DNA of 64,000 nucleotides, taken from the NCBI RefSeq assembly GCF_016801985.1, contig NZ_JAEVLS010000001.1:1647620-1711619 (forward strand). The letters run 5' to 3'. Under the pieces are notes generated by a model. The model did no database searches and had not been told where the DNA came from. It worked only from the letters and a program-made list of their open reading frames with translations. A program made the position numbers and the translations under genes. How positions within the stretch are numbered: the first letter of the stretch is position 1; the number at the start of each line of letters is the position of its first letter. Source of the stretch: Steroidobacter gossypii (lineage in GTDB: Bacteria > Pseudomonadota > Gammaproteobacteria > Steroidobacterales > Steroidobacteraceae). This document shows positions 46,481 to 54,789 of this stretch, one piece after another.

Positions 46481-47895
46481 TGGACCAGCCGACCGAGCTT
46501 CTCGATGGCGCGCTCGATGGTGGGCGTCCAAAGCATGCCGCAGCTGATGCGAATGTAGTTGCGGTAGTCCGCCTTGGCGGAGAACACCAGGCCGGGCGCG
46601 ATGCCGATGCGGCTGGCGAGCGCGGTTCGGAACAACTCCGCGCCGTCCACGCCGGACGGCAGTTCGATCCACAGCACGATGCCGCCGTTCGGGCGCGACA
46701 CGCGCGTCCCAGGCGGGAAGTAACGAATGATCGCGTCGGCCGCGCTTTGCGAGTTGGCGGCGAGCGTCGTGCGCACGCGGCGCAGATAGCGATCGTACCC
46801 GCCGCTCGCGTAGTAACGGGCAAGCACCAACTGTTGCAACGTCGGGCACGCGACCGACGAGAAGAATTTGGCGCGCGCGATATCGGCATGGAACTGCGGC
46901 GTCACTGCCCAGCCGATGCGATAGCCGAGCGCGATCGTCTTGGACACGGAGCCGCAGGTGATCACCATGCCCGCTTCGTCGTAGGCGCGCAGCGAAGTGG
47001 GGCGCACGTTGCCGTAATGCAGGTCGCCGTAGATGTCGTCTTCGATGATGGGCACTTCGGCCGCCGTCAGGATCGACACGATCTCGCGCTTCGCATCGTC
47101 GGGCGTGACGCTGCCGGTCGGATTGTTGAAATTGGGCATCAACACCGCGGCGGCAAGTCGCGTGGTGCGCGCGATGTTTCTGACGGCATCCACGTCGATG
47201 CCGGTGCTGGTGTGATTGGGCACTTCGACCACTTTCAGTCCGAGGTACTCGACCACTTGCAGCACGCCGAAGTAGGTGGGCGATTCCACCAGCACGGTGT
47301 CGCCAGCCTTGCACAGCACCTGCAGCGACATTGTGATCGCATCCATGGTGCCGCTCGTGATCACGACGTGCGCCGGATCGGCCGGCGCGCCCGCGAAGGT
47401 CATTCGCTTGGCGACTTGCCGTCGCAGTTCTTCGTGCCCGGGCGGCAGCAAACATTCGCCGGCGTGCGCGGGGTGGTCGCGCAGCACCTCACGAATCAGG
47501 TTGTTGAGTCGCTGATTCGGATACAAGGCAGGCGACGTGAACGCGCCGTTGAGTTGCAGGATGTCCGGTCGCGCCAATGCTTCGCGACACGTGTCGAGCG
47601 TTTCGGTCGCGATGGAAGTGGGCCGACGCGAACGAGAAACTTTGGGTCGCGGCGGTGGCACGGCGGCACGCGCCGGCGGGCGGACATAAAAGCCCGACTG
47701 CGGTCGCGCTTCGATGAGTCCGATGTTTTCGAGGTGCAGGTAGGCCTGCACCACCGTGGAAATGCTCACCTTGGCGGTGCGGCTCATGGAGCGCACCGAA
47801 GGAATGCGTTCATTTCCCCGCAACGCTCCACTGGCAATCTGCGCTTCGACCAGGCGGGCGACGCGTTCGTAGAGCAGCGGTTCTTCGACGGACAT
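46468..47895 (-). CDS. MocR-type regulator (GntR HTH fused to aminotransferase fold)
   Basis: From ATG 47895 the protein has 475 residues, with GAGGT upstream; TTG 47907 is an unnecessary alternative. Residues 1-75 are a GntR winged helix (LYERVARLVEAQIASGALRG, STVVQAYLHLENIGLIEARP). The rest is a type I PLP aminotransferase fold with NFNNPTGS, IIEDDIYGDLHY and the PLP lysine in SVSKTIALGYRIGW. MocR proteins are regulators that use PLP or amino-acid adducts as effector. It is divergent from a DMT exporter gene with 97 bases between, the usual target arrangement. Confidence 0.93.
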   Translation of the reverse strand: MSVEEPLLYERVARLVEAQIASGALRGNERIPSVRSMSRTAKVSISTVVQAYLHLENIGLIEARPQSGFYVRPPARAAVPPPRPKVSRSRRPTSIATETLDTCREALARPDILQLNGAFTSPALYPNQRLNNLIREVLRDHPAHAGECLLPPGHEELRRQVAKRMTFAGAPADPAHVVITSGTMDAITMSLQVLCKAGDTVLVESPTYFGVLQVVEYLGLKVVEVPNHTSTGIDVDAVRNIARTTRLAAAVLMPNFNNPTGSVTPDDAKREIVSILTAAEVPIIEDDIYGDLHYGNVRPTSLRAYDEAGMVITCGSVSKTIALGYRIGWAVTPQFHADIARAKFFSSVACPTLQQLVLARYYASGGYDRYLRRVRTTLAANSQSAADAIIRYFPPGTRVSRPNGGIVLWIELPSGVDGAELFRTALASRIGIAPGLVFSAKADYRNYIRISCGMLWTPTIERAIEKLGRLVHQHG

Positions 47896-47992
47896 GCTCG
47901 ACCTCAACTGTATTGGTCGCGGGTCAGTCTACCTGAATCTGTACTGCTTGCCAGCCTCGGCTAGAGTACGCAACCGAGTCAAAGGACCTTCC

Positions 47993-48958
47993 ATGTCTTC
48001 CTCCAGCACCGCCCGATTGTCGGTGGGCATGCTCGCCGCTTTCGCCGCCATCTATTTCATCTGGGGCACGACCTACCTCGCCATCGCGGTCGCCATCAAG
48101 GAGATCCCGCCGTTCATCAGCGGCACGGTACGTTTCCTGATCGCCGGCCTGGCGATGTATGTATGGCTGCGCTGGCGCGATCCGCGGCCCATGGCCAACG
48201 TGGACATGAAAATGGCCGCGCTCACCGGCGTGCTGTTGTCAGGCATTGGCAATGGCCTGGTGTTGTGGGCTCAGCAGGGCATTCCGTCCGGCATCGCTGC
48301 GCTGATCGTCACCGCGGTGCCGGTCATCGTGCTGTTGTTGGATTGGGCGTTCTTCAGCAAACGCGCTCCCACCCGGCAGGCGTTGATCGGCACGACCATC
48401 GCGGTGATCGGCGTGGTCGCGATCGTGACGCACACGCGCTCGCTGTCCGGCGATGCCAATATCTGGTACGTGTTGTCGCTGCTGATCGCGACGGTCGGTT
48501 GGAGCTTTGGCACCCTGGTTCAGAAGCGAGCCGTGCAGCCCGGCACGGTGTTGAGCTTCACCTGCGCGCAAATGATATTCGGCGCGTTGTTTCAGGCGCT
48601 GATGTCGGTGATCGATGGCGAATGGACCCACTTCGAGCCGTCGTCAGTGGGCTTGGGTTCCGTGCTGGCGATCGTTTATCTGATCGTGTTCGGCAGCATC
48701 ATCGCGCTGAATTGTTATTTGTGGCTGCTGACTCGCGTCGCTGCTCCGAAGGTCGCGACGTATGCGCTCGTGAACCCCGTGGTAGCGTTGCTGCTCGGTG
48801 CGCTGGTACTGAATGAGCGGCTCACGCCGCTCGCCGTGACCGCTGCGGCGCTGGTGCTGGTCGGTGTCGGCCTGGTGTTGTTCCAGGGTGTGTTCACGCC
48901 TGCGCGGTTGATGTCGTTTGTGAAGCGCGCGCCGCCAGCAGTCGCTCGCGGTGAATGA
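47993..48958 (+). CDS. EamA/DMT family transporter (copy 1)
   Basis: From ATG 47993 (MSSSSTARLSVGMLAAFAAI) the protein has 321 residues, with AAAGGA upstream. Ten helices are arranged as two EamA repeats; family phrases are AIYFIWGTTYLAIAVAIKE, ALIVTAVPVIVLLLDW and ALVNPVVALLLGALVLNE. It probably exports an amino acid or related metabolite, and control by the divergent MocR gene is likely. The last 65 bases overlap the end of the convergent second exporter. Confidence 0.9.
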   Translation: MSSSSTARLSVGMLAAFAAIYFIWGTTYLAIAVAIKEIPPFISGTVRFLIAGLAMYVWLRWRDPRPMANVDMKMAALTGVLLSGIGNGLVLWAQQGIPSGIAALIVTAVPVIVLLLDWAFFSKRAPTRQALIGTTIAVIGVVAIVTHTRSLSGDANIWYVLSLLIATVGWSFGTLVQKRAVQPGTVLSFTCAQMIFGALFQALMSVIDGEWTHFEPSSVGLGSVLAIVYLIVFGSIIALNCYLWLLTRVAAPKVATYALVNPVVALLLGALVLNERLTPLAVTAAALVLVGVGLVLFQGVFTPARLMSFVKRAPPAVARGE

Positions 48959-49805
48959 CGAACAGGCCGCTCGCGACGATGATGGCGGCGCCGATCAGCA
49001 TGCGAGCGCTCGGCACCGTCATCCACAGCAACCAATCGAACAGCATGCCCCAGGCAAGGGCCGTGTATTCCAGCGGCGCGACCACCGAAGGGGCCGCGAG
49101 TCGGAACGCTTCGGTCAAGAAATGTTGGCCGAGTGCGCCGCTCACTCCCATGATCGCGATGTAGTACCAGTGATCCCATAGCACCGGCACCCATGCCGGG
49201 ATGGAGAGCACGCCGGCGAAAACTGCAGTGAGAGACAGCGCCCAGAACATCGTGGCGATACTGGTCTCGGTCGGTTGCAGCACGCGGATCAGCAACACGC
49301 CGAGTGCATATGCCGTGGCGGATGCGATGGCCGCCAGCCCGCCGAGAATGGCCATTCCGCCCAATTCCAACTCTGTGCCGCCGGGGCGTACCACCACGAG
49401 CACGCCGAGCATGCCCGCCGCCACCGCGGCCCAGCGCTGCCAGCCCACACGCTCGCCAAAGAAAGGCACGGACAATGCCGTGATGAGCAGCGGTCCGGAC
49501 ATGAAAATGGTGTACGCGTTCGCTAACGACAGCCGGCTCACGGCGTAGACAAAAAAGTACAGGGTCGCGACCTGCAGTACGCCGCGGAGCAGATGCAGTC
49601 CCCAGCGATTCGGCATGAGATCTTTCCAGCGGCCGAAGTACGCCGTCGCGATCAGGATGACTGGCAACGAAGCCAGGCCGCGAATAAACGTCACCTGCAT
49701 GGCAGGATAAGTTTCGGCGAGGCGCTTCATGCAAAGATCGAGGACGCTGAACGAGGCGACCGCGACCAGCATGCAGAGGATTCCACGGACATTTTTGGCG
49801 GGCAT
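48894..49805 (-). CDS. EamA/DMT family transporter (copy 2)
   Basis: From ATG 49805 (MPAKNVRGILCMLVAVASFS) the protein has 303 residues; upstream in-frame starts exist and no ribosome site is obvious. Ten membrane helices in two EamA repeats include MQVTFIRGLASLPVILIATA, YAVSRLSLANAYTIFMSGPL and APLEYTALAWGMLFDWLLW. It resembles RhaT/S-adenosylmethionine-uptake-type DMT members more than the neighbouring copy, and identity between the two is low. The convergent genes overlap by 65 bases, so both termini are under double constraint. Confidence 0.88.
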   Translation of the reverse strand: MPAKNVRGILCMLVAVASFSVLDLCMKRLAETYPAMQVTFIRGLASLPVILIATAYFGRWKDLMPNRWGLHLLRGVLQVATLYFFVYAVSRLSLANAYTIFMSGPLLITALSVPFFGERVGWQRWAAVAAGMLGVLVVVRPGGTELELGGMAILGGLAAIASATAYALGVLLIRVLQPTETSIATMFWALSLTAVFAGVLSIPAWVPVLWDHWYYIAIMGVSGALGQHFLTEAFRLAAPSVVAPLEYTALAWGMLFDWLLWMTVPSARMLIGAAIIVASGLFVIHRERLLAARASQTTSTAQA

Positions 49806-49878
49806 ATGAGCGCATGCTACGCGTCGCCGTGTAACGCGGCTAGAATTCAGGTTGCTATAAATCATCGAGATCGAAGTC

Positions 49879-51081
49879 ATGCGCCAGGTCTTTATTTGCG
49901 ACGCCGTTCGTACACCCATCGGCCGCTATGGCGGGGCTCTCGCCAGTGTGCGCACCGACGATCTCGGCGCGATTCCGATCAGGGCGTTGATGCAGCGGAA
50001 TGCCAAAGTCGACTGGGCCGCCGTGGACGATGTTTACTACGGCTGCGCCAACCAGGCCGGCGAAGACAATCGCAACGTGGCTCGCATGGCAGCGCTGCTG
50101 GCGGGACTGCCGGATGTGGTGCCCGGTGCGACCATCAATCGTTTGTGCGGCTCGGGTCTGGACGCGGTAAATCTGGCGGCGCGCGCGATTCGTTCCAATG
50201 AAGCCGAACTGGTGATCGCGGGTGGCGTGGAGAGCATGACCCGCGCGCCGTTTGTGATAAGTAAGGCGGACAGTGCATTTTCACGCACCGCCAAGATCGA
50301 GGACACGACCATCGGCTGGCGCTTCGTCAATCCTTTGATGAAGGCGAAATACGGCATCGATTCCATGCCGGAGACGGCGGAGAACGTCGCTGCCGAATTC
50401 GGCGTCAGTCGTGCGGATCAGGATGCGTTCGCCTTGCGGAGTCAGCAGCGTTACGCCCGAGCTCATGCCGCGAAGTTCTTCGAAGCGGAGATCACGCCAG
50501 TGGACATTCCGCAGAAGAAGGGCGATCCGATCAGGTTCAGCGCCGACGAGCATCCGCGTGAGACTTCGATCGAAGCGCTCGCGAAGTTGAAAGGTGTGGT
50601 CAAGCCGGATGGCACGGTGACGGCCGGCAATGCATCCGGCGTGAACGACGGCAGTTGCGCGGTGTTGCTCGCCAGTGAAGCAGCGGCCGTAAGATTCGGC
50701 CTGAAGCTGCGGGCGCGCGTCATTGCGACGGCAACGGCGGGCGTTCCTCCTCGCATCATGGGGATCGGCCCGGCGCCGGCGACTCGGAAGGTGCTGAAGC
50801 TGGCGAAGCTCGAGATCGGTCAGATGGATGTGATCGAGCTCAACGAAGCATTCGCTGCGCAGGGTCTGGCGGTGACGCGTCAGCTCGGTTTGCCCGACGA
50901 TGCGGAGCACGTGAATCCGAACGGTGGCGCCATCGCCATCGGACATCCGCTCGGTGCGAGCGGCGCACGGCTGGTGACGACCGCGCTCAATCAGCTGGAA
51001 AAAACTTCCGGCCGCTTTGCGTTGTGCACGATGTGCATTGGCGTGGGACAGGGCATCGCCATGGTGATCGAGCGCGTTTAA
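49879..51081 (+). CDS. pcaF: 3-oxoadipyl-CoA thiolase / acetyl-CoA acyltransferase
   Basis: The 400-residue thiolase has the acyl-accepting Cys in TINRLCGSGLDAVNLAARAI near residue 90, GGVESMTRAPFV, and the C-terminal GGAIAIGHPLGASGAR and CTMCIGVGQG motifs with catalytic His and Cys. The phrase KAKYGIDSMPETAENVAAEF is characteristic of PcaF/PaaJ-type enzymes that cleave 3-oxoadipyl-CoA to succinyl-CoA and acetyl-CoA in aromatic catabolism. No other pca or paa gene is in the window, so a general beta-oxidation role remains possible. Confidence 0.88.
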   Translation: MRQVFICDAVRTPIGRYGGALASVRTDDLGAIPIRALMQRNAKVDWAAVDDVYYGCANQAGEDNRNVARMAALLAGLPDVVPGATINRLCGSGLDAVNLAARAIRSNEAELVIAGGVESMTRAPFVISKADSAFSRTAKIEDTTIGWRFVNPLMKAKYGIDSMPETAENVAAEFGVSRADQDAFALRSQQRYARAHAAKFFEAEITPVDIPQKKGDPIRFSADEHPRETSIEALAKLKGVVKPDGTVTAGNASGVNDGSCAVLLASEAAAVRFGLKLRARVIATATAGVPPRIMGIGPAPATRKVLKLAKLEIGQMDVIELNEAFAAQGLAVTRQLGLPDDAEHVNPNGGAIAIGHPLGASGARLVTTALNQLEKTSGRFALCTMCIGVGQGIAMVIERV

Positions 51082-51099
51082 CGCTCGCTTCGCTGTTCG

Positions 51100-51573
51100 C
51101 TACTGGCACGCCGCCTGGCACTGGCGCAGCTCGGTGCGACAGACGTTCTGCGCATCGCGCTCGTTGCGATAGCAGTCATACCGCATCGATGCGATGTTCT
51201 GTTGGATGACGTCGAGACACACGTCGTAGTGGTGAGTGAAGCGCGCGACGAAATCGCCTGGGCCGGTCCGGCGGCCCGGGTTCCGGAAGTAGCTACAGAA
51301 GTAGGTGTAGTCGTTATTGCGCATGGTCATGGGATCGCGCCCGCTGTTGGCGGCATTGCGCGAACACTCCTGACGGGCCTGGCGCACTTCGCTGTTGCAA
51401 GTGCCGTTGGCGAGCTCGCACTGGGTAATGCATTCCTGGCGCGCGCTCTTGACGGATGAGGTCTGCTTGGCGACGCGCTCGGGCGCGCTGGAGGTCTCGT
51501 CGGCGACGCTGACACCGAGCCACGTCAGCGCCGCGCATAAACTTCCCAACCAGACCCAGGCTTTGCCGTTCAT
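51100..51573 (-). CDS. exported Cys-rich protein with mirror-symmetric cysteine spacing
   Basis: The 157-residue protein has a signal peptide of about 25 residues (MNGKAWVWLGSLCAALTWLG). The mature part has ten cysteines. Four near the N-terminus follow C-x3-C-x6-C-x10-C and four near the C-terminus follow C-x10-C-x6-C-x3-C, an exact mirror. Both segments look helical, so an antiparallel helical hairpin held by up to four disulfides is the simplest model. Two more Cys and an Arg/Gly/Pro segment lie between. I recognise no family. It is convergent with the thiolase gene 18 bases away. Confidence 0.75.
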   Translation of the reverse strand: MNGKAWVWLGSLCAALTWLGVSVADETSSAPERVAKQTSSVKSARQECITQCELANGTCNSEVRQARQECSRNAANSGRDPMTMRNNDYTYFCSYFRNPGRRTGPGDFVARFTHHYDVCLDVIQQNIASMRYDCYRNERDAQNVCRTELRQCQAACQ

Positions 51574-51925
51574 TTTGTCGTCGCCCCGCCGTTGCTTGCA
51601 GCATCGTCGCCAGCGGGTCGTGGACCGTCAAGCCATCCTGGACGTAGGTACTAGTTAATCCTCGGGATCGGGCATCCTGCCACGACCCTCGTGCGAGACC
51701 GCAAAAGGCGCGAATTTTGCGGCTCGCCGCCGCCTGTGGCGGCGGGGCACATCCATGTGCCCGATAAAGTTCTACGAATCACGCGGGAACTGGAATGGTT
51801 AAGCGCCGGTCTGTTCCATATGGCAAGAATTCCTCGTTGCGGGCGGCCCCAGTAGTTGATCAGGGGGCCGGCCGCGTTATGCTGCTGCGTGTGTCCAGCC
51901 GCGCCTGTCACCGAAGTGCCCTCTC
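51574..51925. other. 352-bp intergenic region with tandem perfect hairpins
   Basis: No gene is supported. It carries promoters in both directions for the Cys-rich gene and the TM gene, and two adjacent perfect palindromes (51727-51745 and 51745-51762), listed separately. No T-run follows the hairpins, so they are not classical terminators. Confidence 0.5.
51727..51762. repeat. pair of perfect hairpins, REP-like
   Basis: CCGCCGCC-TGT-GGCGGCGG (51727-51745) is followed with a one-base overlap by GGGCACAT-CC-ATGTGCCC (51745-51762). The second shares the CATCCATG core with the hairpin at 42690-42711. Such adjacent palindromes in intergenic DNA are typical of REP/BIME elements spread by RAYT transposases; no RAYT gene is in the window. 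Confidence 0.6.
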
Positions 51926-52417
51926 ATGAGTCAACAGTCCGAAGAGCGCCTGCCTGAGTCAGCTTCCACTGAGCCGGCTGGTGCGCCGAGCGCGCGCATC
52001 CTGCACTTGAAGGGGCGCCAATACGACCTGCAGAAAGCCATTCAGCAGCGCGCGCAGGAGTCCGTCGAACGTGAAGCTGCCCTCGATCATGAGGAGCGTC
52101 GTCCCAAGCCGCTCAAGTGGACGGTGGCGCTGGCGATCGCCGCCATTCCGATCGTGCTGACCCTGTTTGCCGTGGACAGCTTCCTGACGGTGTTCCATAA
52201 ATACCTGGGCACGGTGTCCGAGCAGATCGAGCAACAGCAGGCCTATGAAGCCGCCGAGGCTGCCGCCGCGGCGGCCGCCGCAGAAGAGGAGGCGGCGAAT
52301 CAGGCCAGATCTCCCGACGTGGTGATGCTGCAGCCCATGAACATTCCGGAGCAACAGCCGAAAGCTGCCGCTCCTCAACCGCCGCCGACCGAGTCGGCAC
52401 CAAATACAAAGAAATAA
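51926..52417 (+). CDS. single-TM protein with Ala/Glu-rich tail
   Basis: The protein has 163 residues. A charged N-terminal cytoplasmic part (about 1-66) contains ILHLKGRQYDLQKAIQQRAQ. One helix (about 67-90: ALAIAAIPIVLTLFAVDSFL) and a periplasmic Ala/Glu helical and Pro/Gln-rich tail follow. The stop is immediately followed by the ATG of the octaheme gene with no gap, so the two are coupled and probably act together. It could be a membrane anchor or partner of the cytochrome; no family recognised. Confidence 0.7.
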   Translation: MSQQSEERLPESASTEPAGAPSARILHLKGRQYDLQKAIQQRAQESVEREAALDHEERRPKPLKWTVALAIAAIPIVLTLFAVDSFLTVFHKYLGTVSEQIEQQQAYEAAEAAAAAAAAEEEAANQARSPDVVMLQPMNIPEQQPKAAAPQPPPTESAPNTKK

Positions 52418-54715
52418 ATGAACTGGCGTGGGCGGCGCGCGTGGGGCGCGTCGCTGATCCTTATCTTGGTCGCGGTGATCGCGGCGCTGTTCTATCGGCA
52501 GTCGCGTTCGCCCGTCGATCCTCCTCCGTCCGTCGCTGCCGTTCCAGCGGCTCGTCCCGCTGCGACTTTCGTCGATGAATCGTCCTGCGCCGGTTGCCAC
52601 GCCGAGCAGGCTCAGGCCTGGCATGGCTCGCATCACGACCTCGCCATGCAGGAGGCAACCGACGCCACGGTGCTGGGTAACTTCGACAACGCGACTTTCA
52701 GCAAAGACGGGGTGCGCACGCGCTTCTTCAAGCGCGATGGCAAGTATTGGATCAATACCGATGGCGAAGACGGCCGGCCCACCGACTTCGAAGTGAAGTA
52801 CACGTTCGGGGTCGAACCTTTGCAGCAGTATCTGCTCGCGCTGGAACGCGGTCGGCTGCAAGCGTTCACGGTCGCTTGGGACGTGAACGAGCGGCGCTGG
52901 TTTCACCTGTATCCGGAGGAGCGCATCGACCATCGCGATCCGCTGCACTGGACCCGACCGGCGCAGAACTGGAACTTCATGTGCGCGGAGTGCCATTCCA
53001 CTGACGTGAAAAAACACTTCGATCTGAGCACGGGCAGCTACTCCACCAGCTGGCAGCAGATCGATGTGGGCTGTCAGGCGTGTCACGGTCCGGCATCGAA
53101 TCATGTGACGTCGAATTCGCCGGGCAAGCAGGATTTTTCGTTGGACTTTGCCGCCGCCGATGCGACCGCGCAGATCGAGACGTGCGCTCGCTGCCACTCG
53201 CGGCGATCCGTGATCTCCAGTGACTATCGTCACGGCGAGCGGCTCATGCAGACGCATTTGCCTTCGCTGCTCACGGCGGATTTGTATTTTCCCGATGGAC
53301 AGATTCGGGACGAGGTGTACGAGTACGGATCGTTCCTGCAGTCGAAGATGCATGCGAAGGGCGTTCGCTGCAGCGACTGTCACGAGCCGCATTCGTTGCA
53401 GCTGCGTCGTGAGGGGAATCAGCTGTGCACGGGTTGTCACAATGCGGGCGCGCCGGCGGCCCGGCCCAGCATTGATGTATCCGGCTTGCAGCACAAGGAC
53501 TACGACTCGAAGGCGCATCACTTCCACGAGCCGGGCAAGCCGGGATCTCAGTGCGTGGACTGCCATGCGCCGTCGCGCGTGTACATGCAAGTCGATCCAC
53601 GGCGCGATCACAGCTTTCGCATTCCGCGCCCCGATATCTCTGATCGACTAGGAACGCCCGATGCCTGCACCGAGTGTCATGAGAAACGATCGGCAAAGTG
53701 GGCCGCGGAGCAAGTGGCGAAGTGGTACGGCCCGGAACGGCGTCAGGAAGTGACAGTTGCGGATGCCTTCGCAATGACCCAGGGCGCGCAATTCGATGTC
53801 TCCGGCGCTGAGCGCGCATCGCGATCGCCTGCAGCACAGGCGTCGCCAGCCACGGCAGCGGTCACGCCGGATCGTGAGCTTCAACGCATCGCAAGCGATG
53901 CAAGCATGCCGGCCATTGTTCGTGCGTCCGCTATCGAACGCCTGCAGGCGTATCCGAGTGAGGCCGCATTGAATGTGCTGCAGTCCGCGACGCGTGACGC
54001 CGATCCGTTAGTACGCATGGCCGCGGCGGATGCGTTCACTCTGTTTCCGCCGGCGCAACGTGCGGCCGTACTGCCGCTAGTGAATGATCCGGTGCGCGCA
54101 GTGAGATTGGCGGCGATCACGTCCGCGCCGCCCGAGCGTTTGAACGCAAACTCGATTGCGGAGTACGAGCGGGCACAGCTGGAGAACGCGGATCAGCCAG
54201 GCGCTCACATCAACATCGGAAACATGCGCGCCTCATTGGGCCGCGTGGCTGAGGCCGAGGCTGCGTATCAAACCGCCATCAGACTCGACGAAACATTTAG
54301 CCCCGCATATGTGAATCTGGCAGATCTCAAAAGTCGTGCGGGCGACAATGGCATGGCCATCGCCGTGCTGCAGGCAGGGCTGGACGCGCAGCCCACCGAA
54401 GGTCCGCAGACCGCCGCATTACATCACTCGATGGGACTCGCCCTGATTCGTGAGCGGCGCTACGACGATGCAATCGCGGAGCTGCGGACCGCGGCCAAGC
54501 AGTCGCCAACGGATGCTCGCTACGCCTATGTGCTCGGAGTCGCGCTCTACGATACCGGCAAAAAGCAAGAAGGGATCGCCACGTTGGAGCAAGCGCTTCG
54601 CCGCCATCCCACCGATCGCGACTTGCTCGGCGCCCTGGCCGCCTACGCGCGCGACGCCGGCGACACCCAGGCTGCCGCCGAATACATGAAGCGAATGTCC
54701 GGCGCCTCGAACTGA
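52418..54715 (+). CDS. octaheme c-type cytochrome with HEAT-like and TPR C-terminus
   Basis: The 765-residue protein has an N-terminal anchor/signal helix (about 5-25). Eight CxxCH heme sites lie between residues 57 and 421: CAGCH, CAECH, CQACH, CARCH, CSDCH, CTGCH, CVDCH and CTECH. The spacing and phrases such as CSDCHEPHSLQLR resemble cytochrome c554/multiheme nitrite or tetrathionate reductase-like electron carriers. Residues about 485-590 form alpha-alpha HEAT-like repeats, and from about 595 to the end are at least four TPR units (YERAQLENADQPGAHINIGN, EAEAAYQTAIRLDETF). It is periplasmic, with maturation by the Ccm system expected. Electron partner unknown. Confidence 0.88.
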   Translation: MNWRGRRAWGASLILILVAVIAALFYRQSRSPVDPPPSVAAVPAARPAATFVDESSCAGCHAEQAQAWHGSHHDLAMQEATDATVLGNFDNATFSKDGVRTRFFKRDGKYWINTDGEDGRPTDFEVKYTFGVEPLQQYLLALERGRLQAFTVAWDVNERRWFHLYPEERIDHRDPLHWTRPAQNWNFMCAECHSTDVKKHFDLSTGSYSTSWQQIDVGCQACHGPASNHVTSNSPGKQDFSLDFAAADATAQIETCARCHSRRSVISSDYRHGERLMQTHLPSLLTADLYFPDGQIRDEVYEYGSFLQSKMHAKGVRCSDCHEPHSLQLRREGNQLCTGCHNAGAPAARPSIDVSGLQHKDYDSKAHHFHEPGKPGSQCVDCHAPSRVYMQVDPRRDHSFRIPRPDISDRLGTPDACTECHEKRSAKWAAEQVAKWYGPERRQEVTVADAFAMTQGAQFDVSGAERASRSPAAQASPATAAVTPDRELQRIASDASMPAIVRASAIERLQAYPSEAALNVLQSATRDADPLVRMAAADAFTLFPPAQRAAVLPLVNDPVRAVRLAAITSAPPERLNANSIAEYERAQLENADQPGAHINIGNMRASLGRVAEAEAAYQTAIRLDETFSPAYVNLADLKSRAGDNGMAIAVLQAGLDAQPTEGPQTAALHHSMGLALIRERRYDDAIAELRTAAKQSPTDARYAYVLGVALYDTGKKQEGIATLEQALRRHPTDRDLLGALAAYARDAGDTQAAAEYMKRMSGASN

Positions 54716-54789
54716 CAACCAGTTGCTGCAGTCGCGCATCGCCAATCTGCTACCCTGCGGCACCTCCCGGGACAAGGGATGCAAGCTTA

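Noticed and set aside
46127..47455. 442-codon minus-strand frame
   Set aside because: Runs out of frame through the MocR gene and antisense to the tiny genes; composition is Arg/Ala-rich without motifs.
51959..53611. 550-codon open frame on the minus strand
   Set aside because: It is antisense to the TM gene and the octaheme gene, whose CxxCH motifs are real. The frame is a product of high GC and its translation is Arg/His-rich without domains.
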